A stretch of 64,000 nucleotides of DNA from JAKAVN01 sp963734845 (GTDB lineage Bacteria; Desulfobacterota; Binatia; Binatales; Binataceae), in contig CAVTIS010000012.1 in the NCBI GenBank assembly GCA_963734845.1, forward strand, positions 248,001 to 312,000, in the 5' to 3' direction. The position numbers were made by a program, and so were the translations under genes. This document shows, piece after piece, positions 14,996 to 22,492 of the stretch. The notes beneath the pieces are model-generated. The model did not search any database, was not told the DNA's origin, and saw only the letters and a program-made list of their open reading frames with translations. The number at the start of each line of letters is the position of its first letter. Position 1 is the stretch's first letter.

Positions 14996-16009
14996 CTATC
15001 CACGATATCCAACGACAAATCCGACTGGCAGTCCTCCGCCGACCTCGGTGCGGTCGGCACCAGCTTCTTTGAGCATTTCCTCCAGCTCTGTGGAGGAAAA
15101 GCTGCGCCCTCCAGAGGTCGTGCCGCGGATCATCGCGCTAAAGAGCCAGGAGAAGATGCTCGCTGTTTGTCCCCGCTCGGCGAGGAATTCAATGATCGCG
15201 AGCGTGCCGCCGGGAGCAACCGCCTCCATGCATTTACGCAGGATCGTGCGGCAAGTCTCTTCGTTGTAGTTGTGCAGAATATGCCCTAGAAACACAGCAT
15301 CGTAAGGTCCGCCGAATTTCACCTCGCGAAAATCGCCGGCCAGCAGATCAACCCGATCGACGACGCCTAACCGACTGGCGAAAGATTGAGCGACCGGAAG
15401 GATCACGGGCCAATCTTGAGCGGTCAGCCGTGCTTTAGGCATCCGCGACAGCGCAGTCAAACCATACACGGCGGACCCGCAACCAACATCCAGCATGTGC
15501 AGCGGCGACGAATTATCCGCAGTCCACCCCATATGATCGGCAAGAGTGTTCGCGACGGGTAGGCCTAAGGTGTACAAGGCACGCGTGAGACGCACGATAT
15601 GATCGTTGGAGCCCTCGCCATATTCCCACGGATTGACTTGGTAACCCTCTGTAACAACGCGGCGATAGTCCTTGAACATGTCAAAGAGCGTCGTGCTGAT
15701 GGTGGTGTCGATCAAGAGTCCGCCGAGATAACTGGGTTTGCTCGAAACTAAAAACACGTCGCTAACTTCCGTAAGCGCGTACCCCTCGCCCCGGACCTCC
15801 AGCAAGCCGACAGCGACCAGAGCATCGAGCAGGATACGCAGTGACGAAGTATCGGCACCAACCGCAGGGCTGAGGGCCTGTACGTTCTGCGGTCCGTCGG
15901 CAAAGCGATCAAAGAGGTTGAGATCCAGACCGCATTTCAAAACCCCAGCTGCCCAGAGACCAGTTACTATTTGAAGGATAGGCGCGGGCGTCGGTCCTTC
16001 GTTGGCCAT
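14996..16009 (-). CDS. SAM-dependent O-methyltransferase with dimerisation domain
   Basis: The 337-residue protein has an N-terminal winged-helix dimerisation domain (about 10-85) and a Rossmann methyltransferase domain with motif I LDVGCGSAVYG, then AQDWPVILPVA, and a GDFRE-type acidic loop. The layout is that of caffeate/acetylserotonin O-methyltransferases and bacterial antibiotic O-methyltransferases. It would methylate a hydroxyl on a small aromatic molecule. GGGAG precedes the ATG. It runs against the catabolic genes, has lower GC and abuts a decayed gene, so it may have been acquired. Confidence 0.85.
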   Translation of the reverse strand: MANEGPTPAPILQIVTGLWAAGVLKCGLDLNLFDRFADGPQNVQALSPAVGADTSSLRILLDALVAVGLLEVRGEGYALTEVSDVFLVSSKPSYLGGLLIDTTISTTLFDMFKDYRRVVTEGYQVNPWEYGEGSNDHIVRLTRALYTLGLPVANTLADHMGWTADNSSPLHMLDVGCGSAVYGLTALSRMPKARLTAQDWPVILPVAQSFASRLGVVDRVDLLAGDFREVKFGGPYDAVFLGHILHNYNEETCRTILRKCMEAVAPGGTLAIIEFLAERGQTASIFSWLFSAMIRGTTSGGRSFSSTELEEMLKEAGADRTEVGGGLPVGFVVGYRG

Positions 16010-16401
16010 AGCAGAGGCTCCCTTTTAATTTTAACTTAATTCCCTCCCTACGATTTGGTGGGAGACGGCGTTGTGAGTACTCATACGCTTATGCTCCCGG
16101 TAGGCGATAAGTCAAACAAAAAGACGTAGCTGAGATTTATTACTCCCTCCGCTGGCCCTTCGAGGAAGCCGGCAGCGAGTGGCCGCCAGACGGAATTCCG
16201 GCTAATCGACCGGAGGTCTGTAAGCGCTTGAAATTTCGCGAATTTGTGTGATGCTGTTCATGAACTTGAAACCGCACGGTTTCATGCCTGATAGTTTCTG
16301 GTCCGCCCGGGAGAACCATCGGCGGAAGTCGGATGCCGAACGGATCGCAGCCCGAACGTGTTCACCATTGAAGAAGATCGAAAGTAAGTAAAGAGTAGAA
16401 T
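16010..16401. promoter_or_regulatory. Divergent intergenic region with a TTCGCGAA centre
   Basis: This 392-base region must hold the promoters of the leftward methyltransferase and the rightward aldehyde dehydrogenase. An imperfect palindrome around TTCGCGAA lies at about 16230-16245, a possible operator. The sequence next to the methyltransferase is AT-rich (TTTTAATTTTAACTTAATT), fitting a promoter. No gene is supported. Confidence 0.35.
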
Positions 16402-17871
16402 ATGCAATTGCAAAACAAACTATTCATCGGAGGCGAATTCGTCGACGCCGAGGCCCACGGCAGAATCGAAGTCTTCAATCCTCACGACAATTCCAAAATC
16501 GCCGACGTCGCCGAAGCCCGCGAGGCCGATATCGACAAGGCCGTCGCCGCCGCAACCAGGGCCTTTCCCGCCTGGCGCGGGATTGCCGCCGCCGACCGTG
16601 GGCGGCTGCTGCTGAAGCTCGCCGACGCGATCGAAGCGCGGGCCGAAGAGCTTGCGCAGGTCGAATCGGTCGACACCGGCCATCCGATCCGCGACACCCG
16701 GATGCTCGACGTGCCGCGTACCGCCGCAACCTTCCGTTACTTCGGCGGAATGGCCGACAAGCTCCAGGGCCGCCTGGTGCCGGTGGACCCGGGCTTTCTC
16801 AACTACGTCGAGCACGATCCGCTCGGCGTGGTGGGACAGGTCGTGCCGTGGAATTTTCCGATCATGTTTACGAGCTGGAAGATGGGCCCGGCGCTCGCCG
16901 CGGGCAATTGCGTGGTGATGAAGCCGGCCGAGCTCACGCCGCTTAGCTCGCTCAAGGTGGCGGAGCTGATGCGCGAGGTCGGCTTTCCGCCCGGCGTGGT
17001 CAATATTCTTCCCGGCTACGGCAACGTCGCCGGCCAGTACCTCGCCGAGCATCCGCAGGTGCAGAAGATCGCGTTCACCGGATCGACCGCCACCGGGCGC
17101 AGAATCGTGCAGGCCTCGTCGGGCAATCTCAAGCGCGTCCAGCTCGAACTCGGCGGCAAGGGCGCCAATATCGTGTTCGAGGACGCCGACCTCGACGCGG
17201 CGCTCAATGGCAGCGCGTTCGCGATCTTCCACAACCAGGGGCAGGCCTGTATCGCCGGCTCGCGGCTGCTGCTGCACGAGAGTATCGCGGATAAATTTCT
17301 CGACCGCTTCTTGAAACTTGCGGCATCGATCAAGCTCGGTAATCCGCTGAACCCGCAGACCGAGATGGGGCCGCTGACCTCGCTGGCCCATCGCGACCGC
17401 GTGCTTTCCTACTGCAAGGTCGCGCGCGAAGAGGGCGGCGAAATCCTGCTTGGCGGTAAAGCGCCTTCCGATGCGGAGCTGGCAAAAGGATGCTACGTGA
17501 TGCCGACCGTGGTGCGTGCGCGGCCCAAGGATCGCGTCTGCCAGGAGGAGGTCTTCGGCCCCTTCGTGACCGTCACCACCTTCAAGCATGAAGACGAGGT
17601 CATCGCCGTCGCCAACGATACGGTCTATGGACTCGGCGGCGGGCTATGGACCACCAATCTTTCGCGGGCGCATCGCGTGGCCCGGCAAATCATCACCGGG
17701 ATGGTCTGGATAAATTGCTACAAGCGCGCCAACCCGGGATCGCCATTCGGTGGCGTGCGCAGCTCCGGTTACGGCCGCGACCTCGGTATCGAGTCGATCG
17801 AGGAATACACCAGTCCCAAGTCGGTGTGGGTCAACGTGGACGCGAAGCTGCCGGCGTACTATCAGCGTTGA
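16402..17871 (+). CDS. Aldehyde dehydrogenase, probably 4-hydroxymuconic semialdehyde dehydrogenase
   Basis: The 489-residue protein is a full-length NAD(P)-dependent aldehyde dehydrogenase: PWNFP at 149-153, FTGSTATG at 225-232, the general base Glu 249 in ELGGK, and catalytic Cys 283 in NQGQACIAGSRLL. In this setting, between the hydroquinone dioxygenase and the 3-oxoadipate CoA-transferase, the natural job is oxidation of 4-hydroxymuconic semialdehyde to maleylacetate (PnpE-type). Sequence alone cannot separate this from other muconic-semialdehyde or betaine-aldehyde dehydrogenases. catI begins 25 bases downstream. Confidence 0.85.
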   Translation: MQLQNKLFIGGEFVDAEAHGRIEVFNPHDNSKIADVAEAREADIDKAVAAATRAFPAWRGIAAADRGRLLLKLADAIEARAEELAQVESVDTGHPIRDTRMLDVPRTAATFRYFGGMADKLQGRLVPVDPGFLNYVEHDPLGVVGQVVPWNFPIMFTSWKMGPALAAGNCVVMKPAELTPLSSLKVAELMREVGFPPGVVNILPGYGNVAGQYLAEHPQVQKIAFTGSTATGRRIVQASSGNLKRVQLELGGKGANIVFEDADLDAALNGSAFAIFHNQGQACIAGSRLLLHESIADKFLDRFLKLAASIKLGNPLNPQTEMGPLTSLAHRDRVLSYCKVAREEGGEILLGGKAPSDAELAKGCYVMPTVVRARPKDRVCQEEVFGPFVTVTTFKHEDEVIAVANDTVYGLGGGLWTTNLSRAHRVARQIITGMVWINCYKRANPGSPFGGVRSSGYGRDLGIESIEEYTSPKSVWVNVDAKLPAYYQR

Positions 17872-17896
17872 CGCGGCGGCGGCGGCGGCGACGACC

Positions 17897-18766
17897 ATGG
17901 CCCTGATTCTCGATCTGCGCGACGCGATCCGTGAATTCGTCCGCGACGGCGACACCGTTGCGATGGAAGGGTTTACCCATCTGATTCCCTCGGCCGCCGG
18001 CCACGAGATCATCCGCCAGCGCCGGCGCGACCTGACGCTGGTGCGGATGACGCCCGACCTGATTTACGACCAGCTCATCGGGACGGGATGCGCGCGGAAA
18101 CTGGTTTTCTCATGGGGCGGCAATCCGGGCGTCGGCTCGCTCCATCGGTTGCGCGATGCGATCGAGCGCGAATGGCCGCGGCCGCTTGAAATCGAAGAGC
18201 ACAGCCACGCCGGGATGGCGACGGCGTACGCGGCGGGCGCGTCCAATCTTCCGTTCGGCGTGCTCCGCGGCTACCTCGGGTCTGATTTGCCGAAGTACAA
18301 TCCGCGCGTGAAATTCATCGAGTGCCCGTTTACCGGCGAGCGGCTCGCCGCGGTGCCCGCGATTCGCCCTGACGTTGCCGTGATCCACGCGCAGCAGGCC
18401 GATCGCAAGGGCAACGTGCTCTTGTGGGGCATCGTGGGCGTGCAGAAAGAAGTGGCGATGGCGGCGCGGCGCTCGATCGTCACGGTCGAGGAGATCGTCG
18501 AGCGGCTCGAGCCGCGGGCGAATTCGGTGGTGCTGCCCGGATGGGTCGTGGGCGCCGTATGCGAAGTCCCCGGCGGCGCGTTTCCGTCCTATGCGCTCGG
18601 CTATTACGCGCGCGACAATTCCTTCTATCAGCGATGGGACGAGATCGCGCGCGAGCGTCAGAGCTTTACCGATTGGATGGAGCGCAACGTGCTCGCGGCG
18701 AAGGACTTCTCGGAGTTCCGGCGAAGAATCCGCTCACCGCTACCTAACCCGGAACGCCTAACGTGA
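17897..18766 (+). CDS. catI: 3-oxoadipate CoA-transferase, alpha subunit (3' end replaced by an insertion)
   Basis: The 289-residue protein matches the long CatI-type alpha subunit: EGFTHLIPSAAGHEIIRQ, LTLVRMTPDLIYD, KLVFSWGGNPGVGSLHRLRD and IHAQQADRKGNVLLWGI. With CatJ it moves CoA from succinyl-CoA to 3-oxoadipate. I start at the ATG at 17897; longer versions overlap the aldehyde dehydrogenase. From 18627 to 18678 it is identical to 22344-22395, which lies just before catJ and continues into a second, diverged C-terminal end. The first copy's last 29 codons therefore seem to have been supplied by the inserted DNA, leaving the gene open. Confidence 0.9.
   Translation: MALILDLRDAIREFVRDGDTVAMEGFTHLIPSAAGHEIIRQRRRDLTLVRMTPDLIYDQLIGTGCARKLVFSWGGNPGVGSLHRLRDAIEREWPRPLEIEEHSHAGMATAYAAGASNLPFGVLRGYLGSDLPKYNPRVKFIECPFTGERLAAVPAIRPDVAVIHAQQADRKGNVLLWGIVGVQKEVAMAARRSIVTVEEIVERLEPRANSVVLPGWVVGAVCEVPGGAFPSYALGYYARDNSFYQRWDEIARERQSFTDWMERNVLAAKDFSEFRRRIRSPLPNPERLT
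18627..18678 (+). repeat. 52-bp direct repeat, left copy (candidate attL)
   Basis: Identical to 22344-22395 over 52 bases. It encodes QRWDEIARERQSFTDW near the end of catI. After it the two copies stay homologous at protein level (MERNVLAAKDFSEFRRRI against IERHVIATADFAEFRRSL) but diverge in DNA. This is the pattern left when a site-specific element inserts in a gene's 3' end and brings its own version of that end. Confidence 0.8.
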
Positions 18767-18837
18767 CAGTTTCGTAACGGTTTAGGCCGGAGCGCCCCGG
18801 CGGCGAGACGCCCCGGCGGTCACCGCGTGTGGGAGAC

Positions 18838-19185
18838 TCAACGCAGCAACTTCTTGTCGCTGGGCCGTGAATGCTTGTCCGCGATTGGCGGCGTTTCCTT
18901 GAGCAGCCCGGCCAGCTTCAGTTGGCGCGCGACGTCGTCCACGATCTCGGCCTTGGACTTGCCGGTGGTCGAGATGAAGACGCCCCGCCGTGGCTTGCCG
19001 GGCGGGGCTGCCCTGTCCGCAGGGCGCGGCTGGTTGCGGAAGCGGCGCCAGCGCTCGTAAAGTTCGCGTTCTTCGGGCGTCTCGTTCTCCACTCGCTTCC
19101 AGTCGACGGGATGCCAGATCGAATCGACGAACAGCGCGGAGTTCGTCAGCGCGTGCAGCAGGCGGTCGGCCTGTTCGCGGGTCAT
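18838..19185 (-). CDS. Hypothetical protein of the catI insertion
   Basis: The 115-residue protein begins in an ATGA overlap with the upstream gene, so the two are probably made together. It is charged, with two Trp-rich helices early (SALFVDSIWHPVDWKRVENETPEE) and a C-terminal segment GKSKAEIVDDVARQLKLAGLL. No domain is recognised. It ends about 70 bases from the end of catI. Confidence 0.55.
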   Translation of the reverse strand: MTREQADRLLHALTNSALFVDSIWHPVDWKRVENETPEERELYERWRRFRNQPRPADRAAPPGKPRRGVFISTTGKSKAEIVDDVARQLKLAGLLKETPPIADKHSRPSDKKLLR

Positions 19186-19613
19186 GACGGTAGTCCCCTG
19201 ATAGGCTTGGCTGCCCATCGCGGTTCTGGATCAAGCGTGAAGTCTTTCCCACAAAAGAGTACATAAATCGAAGGCGACCTGCCCCACACGTCGGTTACCC
19301 GATAAATAGGGATGCCGTTTTCGAGAAGGTCATGTGAACGCTGACTCGACACCTTGAGTTTGTTCCATGCCAAGTCGCGTGCGTCGGTTCCCTTTACCTC
19401 GATATCAATTGCCGATCCGTCAGAGAGCGCGACTCGCAAGTCAGCGCCTTGCACCTTCGGTTCGAATTGACAGTGGGGGTCTTTTCTTTGGAAGTACATC
19501 CTGACGATGCCCACGGCCCTTGCTCCTACTTGGACATTCTTAGGGCCTTTCGGGTAGGCCAAATTCAGCGTGTCGTATTCTTTGTCCGTCAGTTCAACAG
19601 ACCAAGATTCCAT
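19182..19613 (-). CDS. Predicted PD-(D/E)xK-like nuclease-fold protein
   Basis: The 143-residue protein has ADLRVALSDGSAIDIEVKGT at about 57-76, a hydrophobic hairpin with an Asp and then an E-x-K motif. This resembles the core of DUF3883-type and other restriction-nuclease-like folds (D...DIEVKGT). The later GIPIYRVTDVWGRSPSIYVL could be the fold's last strands. Base composition is lower in GC than the flanks. Its tight coupling to the gene downstream suggests a two-protein unit. Nuclease activity is an inference from one motif. Confidence 0.55.
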   Translation of the reverse strand: MESWSVELTDKEYDTLNLAYPKGPKNVQVGARAVGIVRMYFQRKDPHCQFEPKVQGADLRVALSDGSAIDIEVKGTDARDLAWNKLKVSSQRSHDLLENGIPIYRVTDVWGRSPSIYVLFCGKDFTLDPEPRWAAKPIRGLPS

Positions 19614-19656
19614 TGCTTACTTCCCCGTGGAGATGCGCGCCGAGCCTAACCGCTTT

Positions 19657-20400
19657 TCACTGAGCCTCACCGCACTCCGGCGACACGTCGATCCGCAGAT
19701 GGTAGCCGAACATTTGAGACGCTTCAGGCATCCAGTCTCCGTCGAAACTGATTTCGACGACTCGCGCCAACGCATCGAAGTTCTCGGCGGCTACCTCGAT
19801 GTCCAGCCGATACTTCCCCGGCCCAACTATGTGCCCGAAGTGAAGCGGTTTCGTAATTAGGTCGAAGGTCAGCGAAAGGCGCTCTAAGCCGGGTTTGGTC
19901 TCGCCTGTGAAAAGGTGCTTAAGCCTAGGGTCGAGCATGTGTGCGACATCGCAATGTCTGGATGAGCCCGCTGGCAAAAAGGGCAGATACGTTCTGTCCC
20001 TGTGCGGCTCCGGTGGAGAGTTCGACCACACCAAATTCATCGGGGGGAAATCTTCAACCGGCTCCCATTTGTCCCCTCGCTCCTGCCTCAGACTCTTGGC
20101 GTAGACCTCGACGTTGCGGGCAGTGACGTTGCCCGTGTTCTTCACGAGTATTCGCAGGTAGTACGATGCGGCTCTCTCTTGTCTGCGCCCCCCGGAGATA
20201 TTATCGAAGTTCTCGACGTATGGAATCTGTATGCAGTCGGGTGGTCCTGCAAACGCGAGAACCACAAGGTCCGGGTGAAGGTTCTTTCTGCGCCACCGTT
20301 CGCGCCAGTCTTCCTGCCAAAGTGCAATAACGAGAGCGGCTATAACTGCGAGCAGCGTCGCTATCGCAGTCACCCAAGTTGCGGCCACCTCACTGGTCAT
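19657..20400 (-). CDS. Membrane-anchored hypothetical protein
   Basis: The 247-residue protein has one N-terminal membrane segment (about 8-28, WVTAIATLLAVIAALVIALW) followed by a basic stretch and a mostly beta-strand soluble part (YYLRILVKNTGNVTARNVEVYA, YRLDIEVAAENFD). The strand-rich part reads like an immunoglobulin-like sandwich. I start at the ATG at 20400 after GGGGGA. It stands 43 bases upstream of the nuclease-like gene on the same strand, so the three leftward genes may be one operon. Function unknown. Confidence 0.6.
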   Translation of the reverse strand: MTSEVAATWVTAIATLLAVIAALVIALWQEDWRERWRRKNLHPDLVVLAFAGPPDCIQIPYVENFDNISGGRRQERAASYYLRILVKNTGNVTARNVEVYAKSLRQERGDKWEPVEDFPPMNLVWSNSPPEPHRDRTYLPFLPAGSSRHCDVAHMLDPRLKHLFTGETKPGLERLSLTFDLITKPLHFGHIVGPGKYRLDIEVAAENFDALARVVEISFDGDWMPEASQMFGYHLRIDVSPECGEAQ

Positions 20401-20633
20401 ACAGTCCCCCACGCCGTTGCGTCCCCATCCGGCTCTCGTCTTTCTAAGCGGCACGACCTTGGCCGCGCTATCGTGAGATGCCCAGCCAGCCTAGCCGCTT
20501 ACCACGAGCACCGAGAGGCCGTCGAGTCCGCACAGACGGCAATGGGACTGCGTACTTGACGCTCATTCACTCGTCTAGTACTCGGCTACTGGCGTCTGGT
20601 CACGAACTCGCCTGCCGTATCGAGGGGGAAAAT

Positions 20634-20756
20634 ATGGGCGCGTTACTGATGAAATGGGTCAAATGGATCGCGGTGGTTCTGGGCGCGGCCGGGATGCTGA
20701 CCCCCGCACTCTTGGAATTAGGCTGGATACCGCGTGAGCACGCACTGGAGGCGTGA
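20634..20756 (+). CDS. 40-residue membrane peptide
   Basis: The ATG follows GAGGGGGAAAAT. The peptide has a single hydrophobic segment (WVKWIAVVLGAAGMLTPALLEL). Its stop overlaps the next start as GTGA (20753-20756). Since the next frame also opens with a hydrophobic segment, the two may be a coupled pair, or one two-segment protein split by a one-base change. Confidence 0.5.
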   Translation: MGALLMKWVKWIAVVLGAAGMLTPALLELGWIPREHALEA

Positions 20757-21340
20757 TTTTTCTGCTCGGCTTTATCGTATTAGACAGCGCCGTAGCCAAA
20801 GAGTCGCAAGAGCCGAACCGAGCACCCGTCCTAATGACCAGTTCAGAGGACTACTACCACGCCGTAACTGGCCTCATGAGCGAAAGCAAGCACGAGGTGC
20901 TCATGGTTGTTCGCGGCGATGAGATTTTGGTGGAACAGGCACAGCTTTTCGTTCAGAGAACGCGCTCAACCTTATTACGAGAAAAACAATTGCATATTTA
21001 CATAGTTGTTGCTTCGCACCTCGGCGAGATAAAGGAAGAGGCGCTTCAACGCCGGTTGGCCGCTGCAAGTGATCCTTCGTTCGAGGGAAGGATGCACTTT
21101 CATTTTACCGAATCGCCGGTTACCTTTGGATGCCTTGTGTTTGACCAGAAGCACTGGGTCATCGACTTCCCACCTAATCCCGCCGATATAAGAGGTGGAG
21201 CTATTCTTTTCAGAGACAATCCGGAAGGTGCGCGTCTAATATCCAGCTTTATCCACCATCAATGGCTAGAGCGCTCCGGGTTTACGCTGAGCCTTGACGA
21301 GGCTTACGAGAAGTGGAAGGCCGCTCAGAATCCCGGCTAA
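20753..21340 (+). CDS. Membrane-anchored PLD-like sensor domain protein (tentative)
   Basis: The 195-residue protein starts at a GTG overlapping the previous stop. A short hydrophobic segment (about 2-16) is followed by a soluble alpha/beta domain. The C-terminal part, LVFDQKHWVIDFPP, then GGAILFRDNPEGARLISSFIHHQW, resembles the last third of phospholipase-D-like domains (K-x4-D) found in TrmB-type and other sensor proteins, but the catalytic His is missing. A binding or sensing role is more likely than catalysis. Assignment is tentative. Confidence 0.5.
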   Translation: MIFLLGFIVLDSAVAKESQEPNRAPVLMTSSEDYYHAVTGLMSESKHEVLMVVRGDEILVEQAQLFVQRTRSTLLREKQLHIYIVVASHLGEIKEEALQRRLAAASDPSFEGRMHFHFTESPVTFGCLVFDQKHWVIDFPPNPADIRGGAILFRDNPEGARLISSFIHHQWLERSGFTLSLDEAYEKWKAAQNPG

Positions 21341-21345
21341 TCGCG

Positions 21346-22174
21346 TTACGACCGTTGCGCCTCGGCGCGTTCGAGTAGCTCGCGATCTTCGGCGGTCAAT
21401 TCCCTTAGCAGGCTGGATAGAACGGGGTCGGGAGTACCCGCAGCCCCCGGCGATCTCATGGTCTTCGATCGGCCGTAGGTCTTCCCGCGCCTTTCCGCTG
21501 GCTGCCGGTCTGCCAGTTCGAGAATTTCGTGCTCGACGAGAGTTCGCACCCGCGACTCGAACCAATGCTGGAACTCCGTCGAAGCCGGGCCGTACTGACG
21601 GGCGGGGATGACCTCGACGACTTCGCACGATTCTTCACCCACTCCCGATCTTCCCGGATGCGCTCCGGCTCCTCGCCCCGGAGGGCAACCAGCCAGATTG
21701 CAGCGAGGATGGTTTCGCGGAGCAGTTCCTCCGATTCCCGATTGCGGGCGTGGGCGGCTTGCTTGAGCGCCTCACGGGCATTCGGCGCGAAGGGTCCGGC
21801 CTTCTCCATCCGGTCGGCGATGCGCCCGACCGCAGCTTCACGTTCGGCGGTGCCGCGATGCGACCGGATGGCGAGGTAGTCAGCAAGGAAGTCGCGCGGA
21901 TTGAGGATGGCGTAGAACCGCCGCGCGATGTCCTCCCCCTCCTTTTCGAGATCACGAATCAGCGCCGGGGGAGCGAAGGGTCGGGGCGCTCGCGCACGCG
22001 CACGAGCACCGCGTTGAACCTGTTGGCCTCGTCGCCCAGTGCGACCGGTTTTCGATCTAGCTCGGACTTGGCCGCCTCGATTTGTTCGTGCGTGTAGCGC
22101 GGCAGCGGCATGCCCGCGTGGAAAATTCGAGAATACAGTTCGAGCAGCGAGCCACGATTTTCAGTGGATAGCAC
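21346..22174 (-). pseudogene. Broken gene with two frameshifts, unknown function
   Basis: Three adjacent minus-strand frames join into one natural-looking helical, charged protein of about 275 residues. Part 1 runs from a GTG at 22174 (LSTENRGSLLELYSRIFHAG) to RVRERPDPSLP near 21965. Part 2 continues in another frame (ALIRDLEKEGEDIARRFYAIL ... EPERIREDREWVKN) to about 21640. Part 3 (SCEVVEVIPARQYG ... ELTAEDRELLERAEAQRS) ends at 21346. Two one-base shifts, or sequencing errors, separate the parts. No domain is recognised. Confidence 0.6.
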
Positions 22175-22304
22175 CAGATCCGCCGGGAAGTCCAGCGTAG
22201 CAGTTGCGTAACGATTTCGTTACGGTGTGGACACCGAACGAGCCCTATGCACACCGGAACGAAGAAACGAAAACCCGCGATTTTGCTGGTGTGGTTAGGG
22301 CTGG

Positions 22305-22328
22305 GTTGGTATCAATGTTGGTATCAAT
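22305..22328 (+). repeat. Two tandem 12-bp GTTGGTATCAAT units
   Basis: Two exact copies stand head to tail, 15 bases before the right 52-bp repeat. Short direct repeats beside an attachment core are typical of integrase arm-type sites, so this supports placing the element's right end here. Confidence 0.6.
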
Positions 22329-22343
22329 GGGCCTTGGAAATTC

Positions 22344-22395
22344 ATCAGCGATGGGACGAGATCGCGCGCGAGCGTCAGAGCTTTACCGATTGGAT
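22344..22395 (+). repeat. 52-bp direct repeat, right copy (candidate attR)
   Basis: Identical to 18627-18678. It marks the return to the original catI 3' end, which runs on to 22492 and overlaps catJ as in an undisturbed catIJ pair. Confidence 0.8.
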
Positions 22396-22492
22396 CGAAC
22401 GGCACGTGATTGCGACCGCGGACTTCGCTGAGTTTCGGCGCAGTCTCGCTCGCGCGGGCGGCATGCGGCCGCCTGAGGCGATCGATGGCTGA
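22344..22492 (+). pseudogene. Displaced original 3' end of catI
   Basis: The last 49 codons of the ancestral catI (QRWDEIARERQSFTDWIERH ... PPEAIDG) remain just upstream of catJ, with the stop overlapping the catJ start by eight bases. Upstream the frame stays open to an ATG at 22247 in element DNA, but that part has no CatI similarity, so any product would be a meaningless chimera. Confidence 0.75.

Larger units (their letters stand above)
18679..22343. mobile_element. 3.7-kb insertion in the 3' end of catI
   Basis: The segment is bounded by 52-bp identical repeats (18627-18678, 22344-22395) and separates catI from catJ, which normally touch. It carries six genes or gene remnants of unfamiliar type: three leftward, two rightward and one broken leftward gene. 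Two tandem 12-bp GTTGGTATCAAT copies lie next to the right repeat, resembling integrase arm sites. No integrase or transposase is present, so it cannot move alone; it may be a remnant or a satellite moved in trans. Confidence 0.7.

Noticed and set aside
16420..17589. 389-codon open frame on the minus strand
   Set aside because: It lies entirely opposite the aldehyde dehydrogenase gene, is His/Arg-rich and has no domain; long antisense frames are expected in GC-rich genes.
18679..22343. Simple tandem duplication of the catI 3' end
   Set aside because: Only 52 bases are identical, the following ends are diverged, and the intervening DNA has foreign-looking genes; a duplication would give longer identity.
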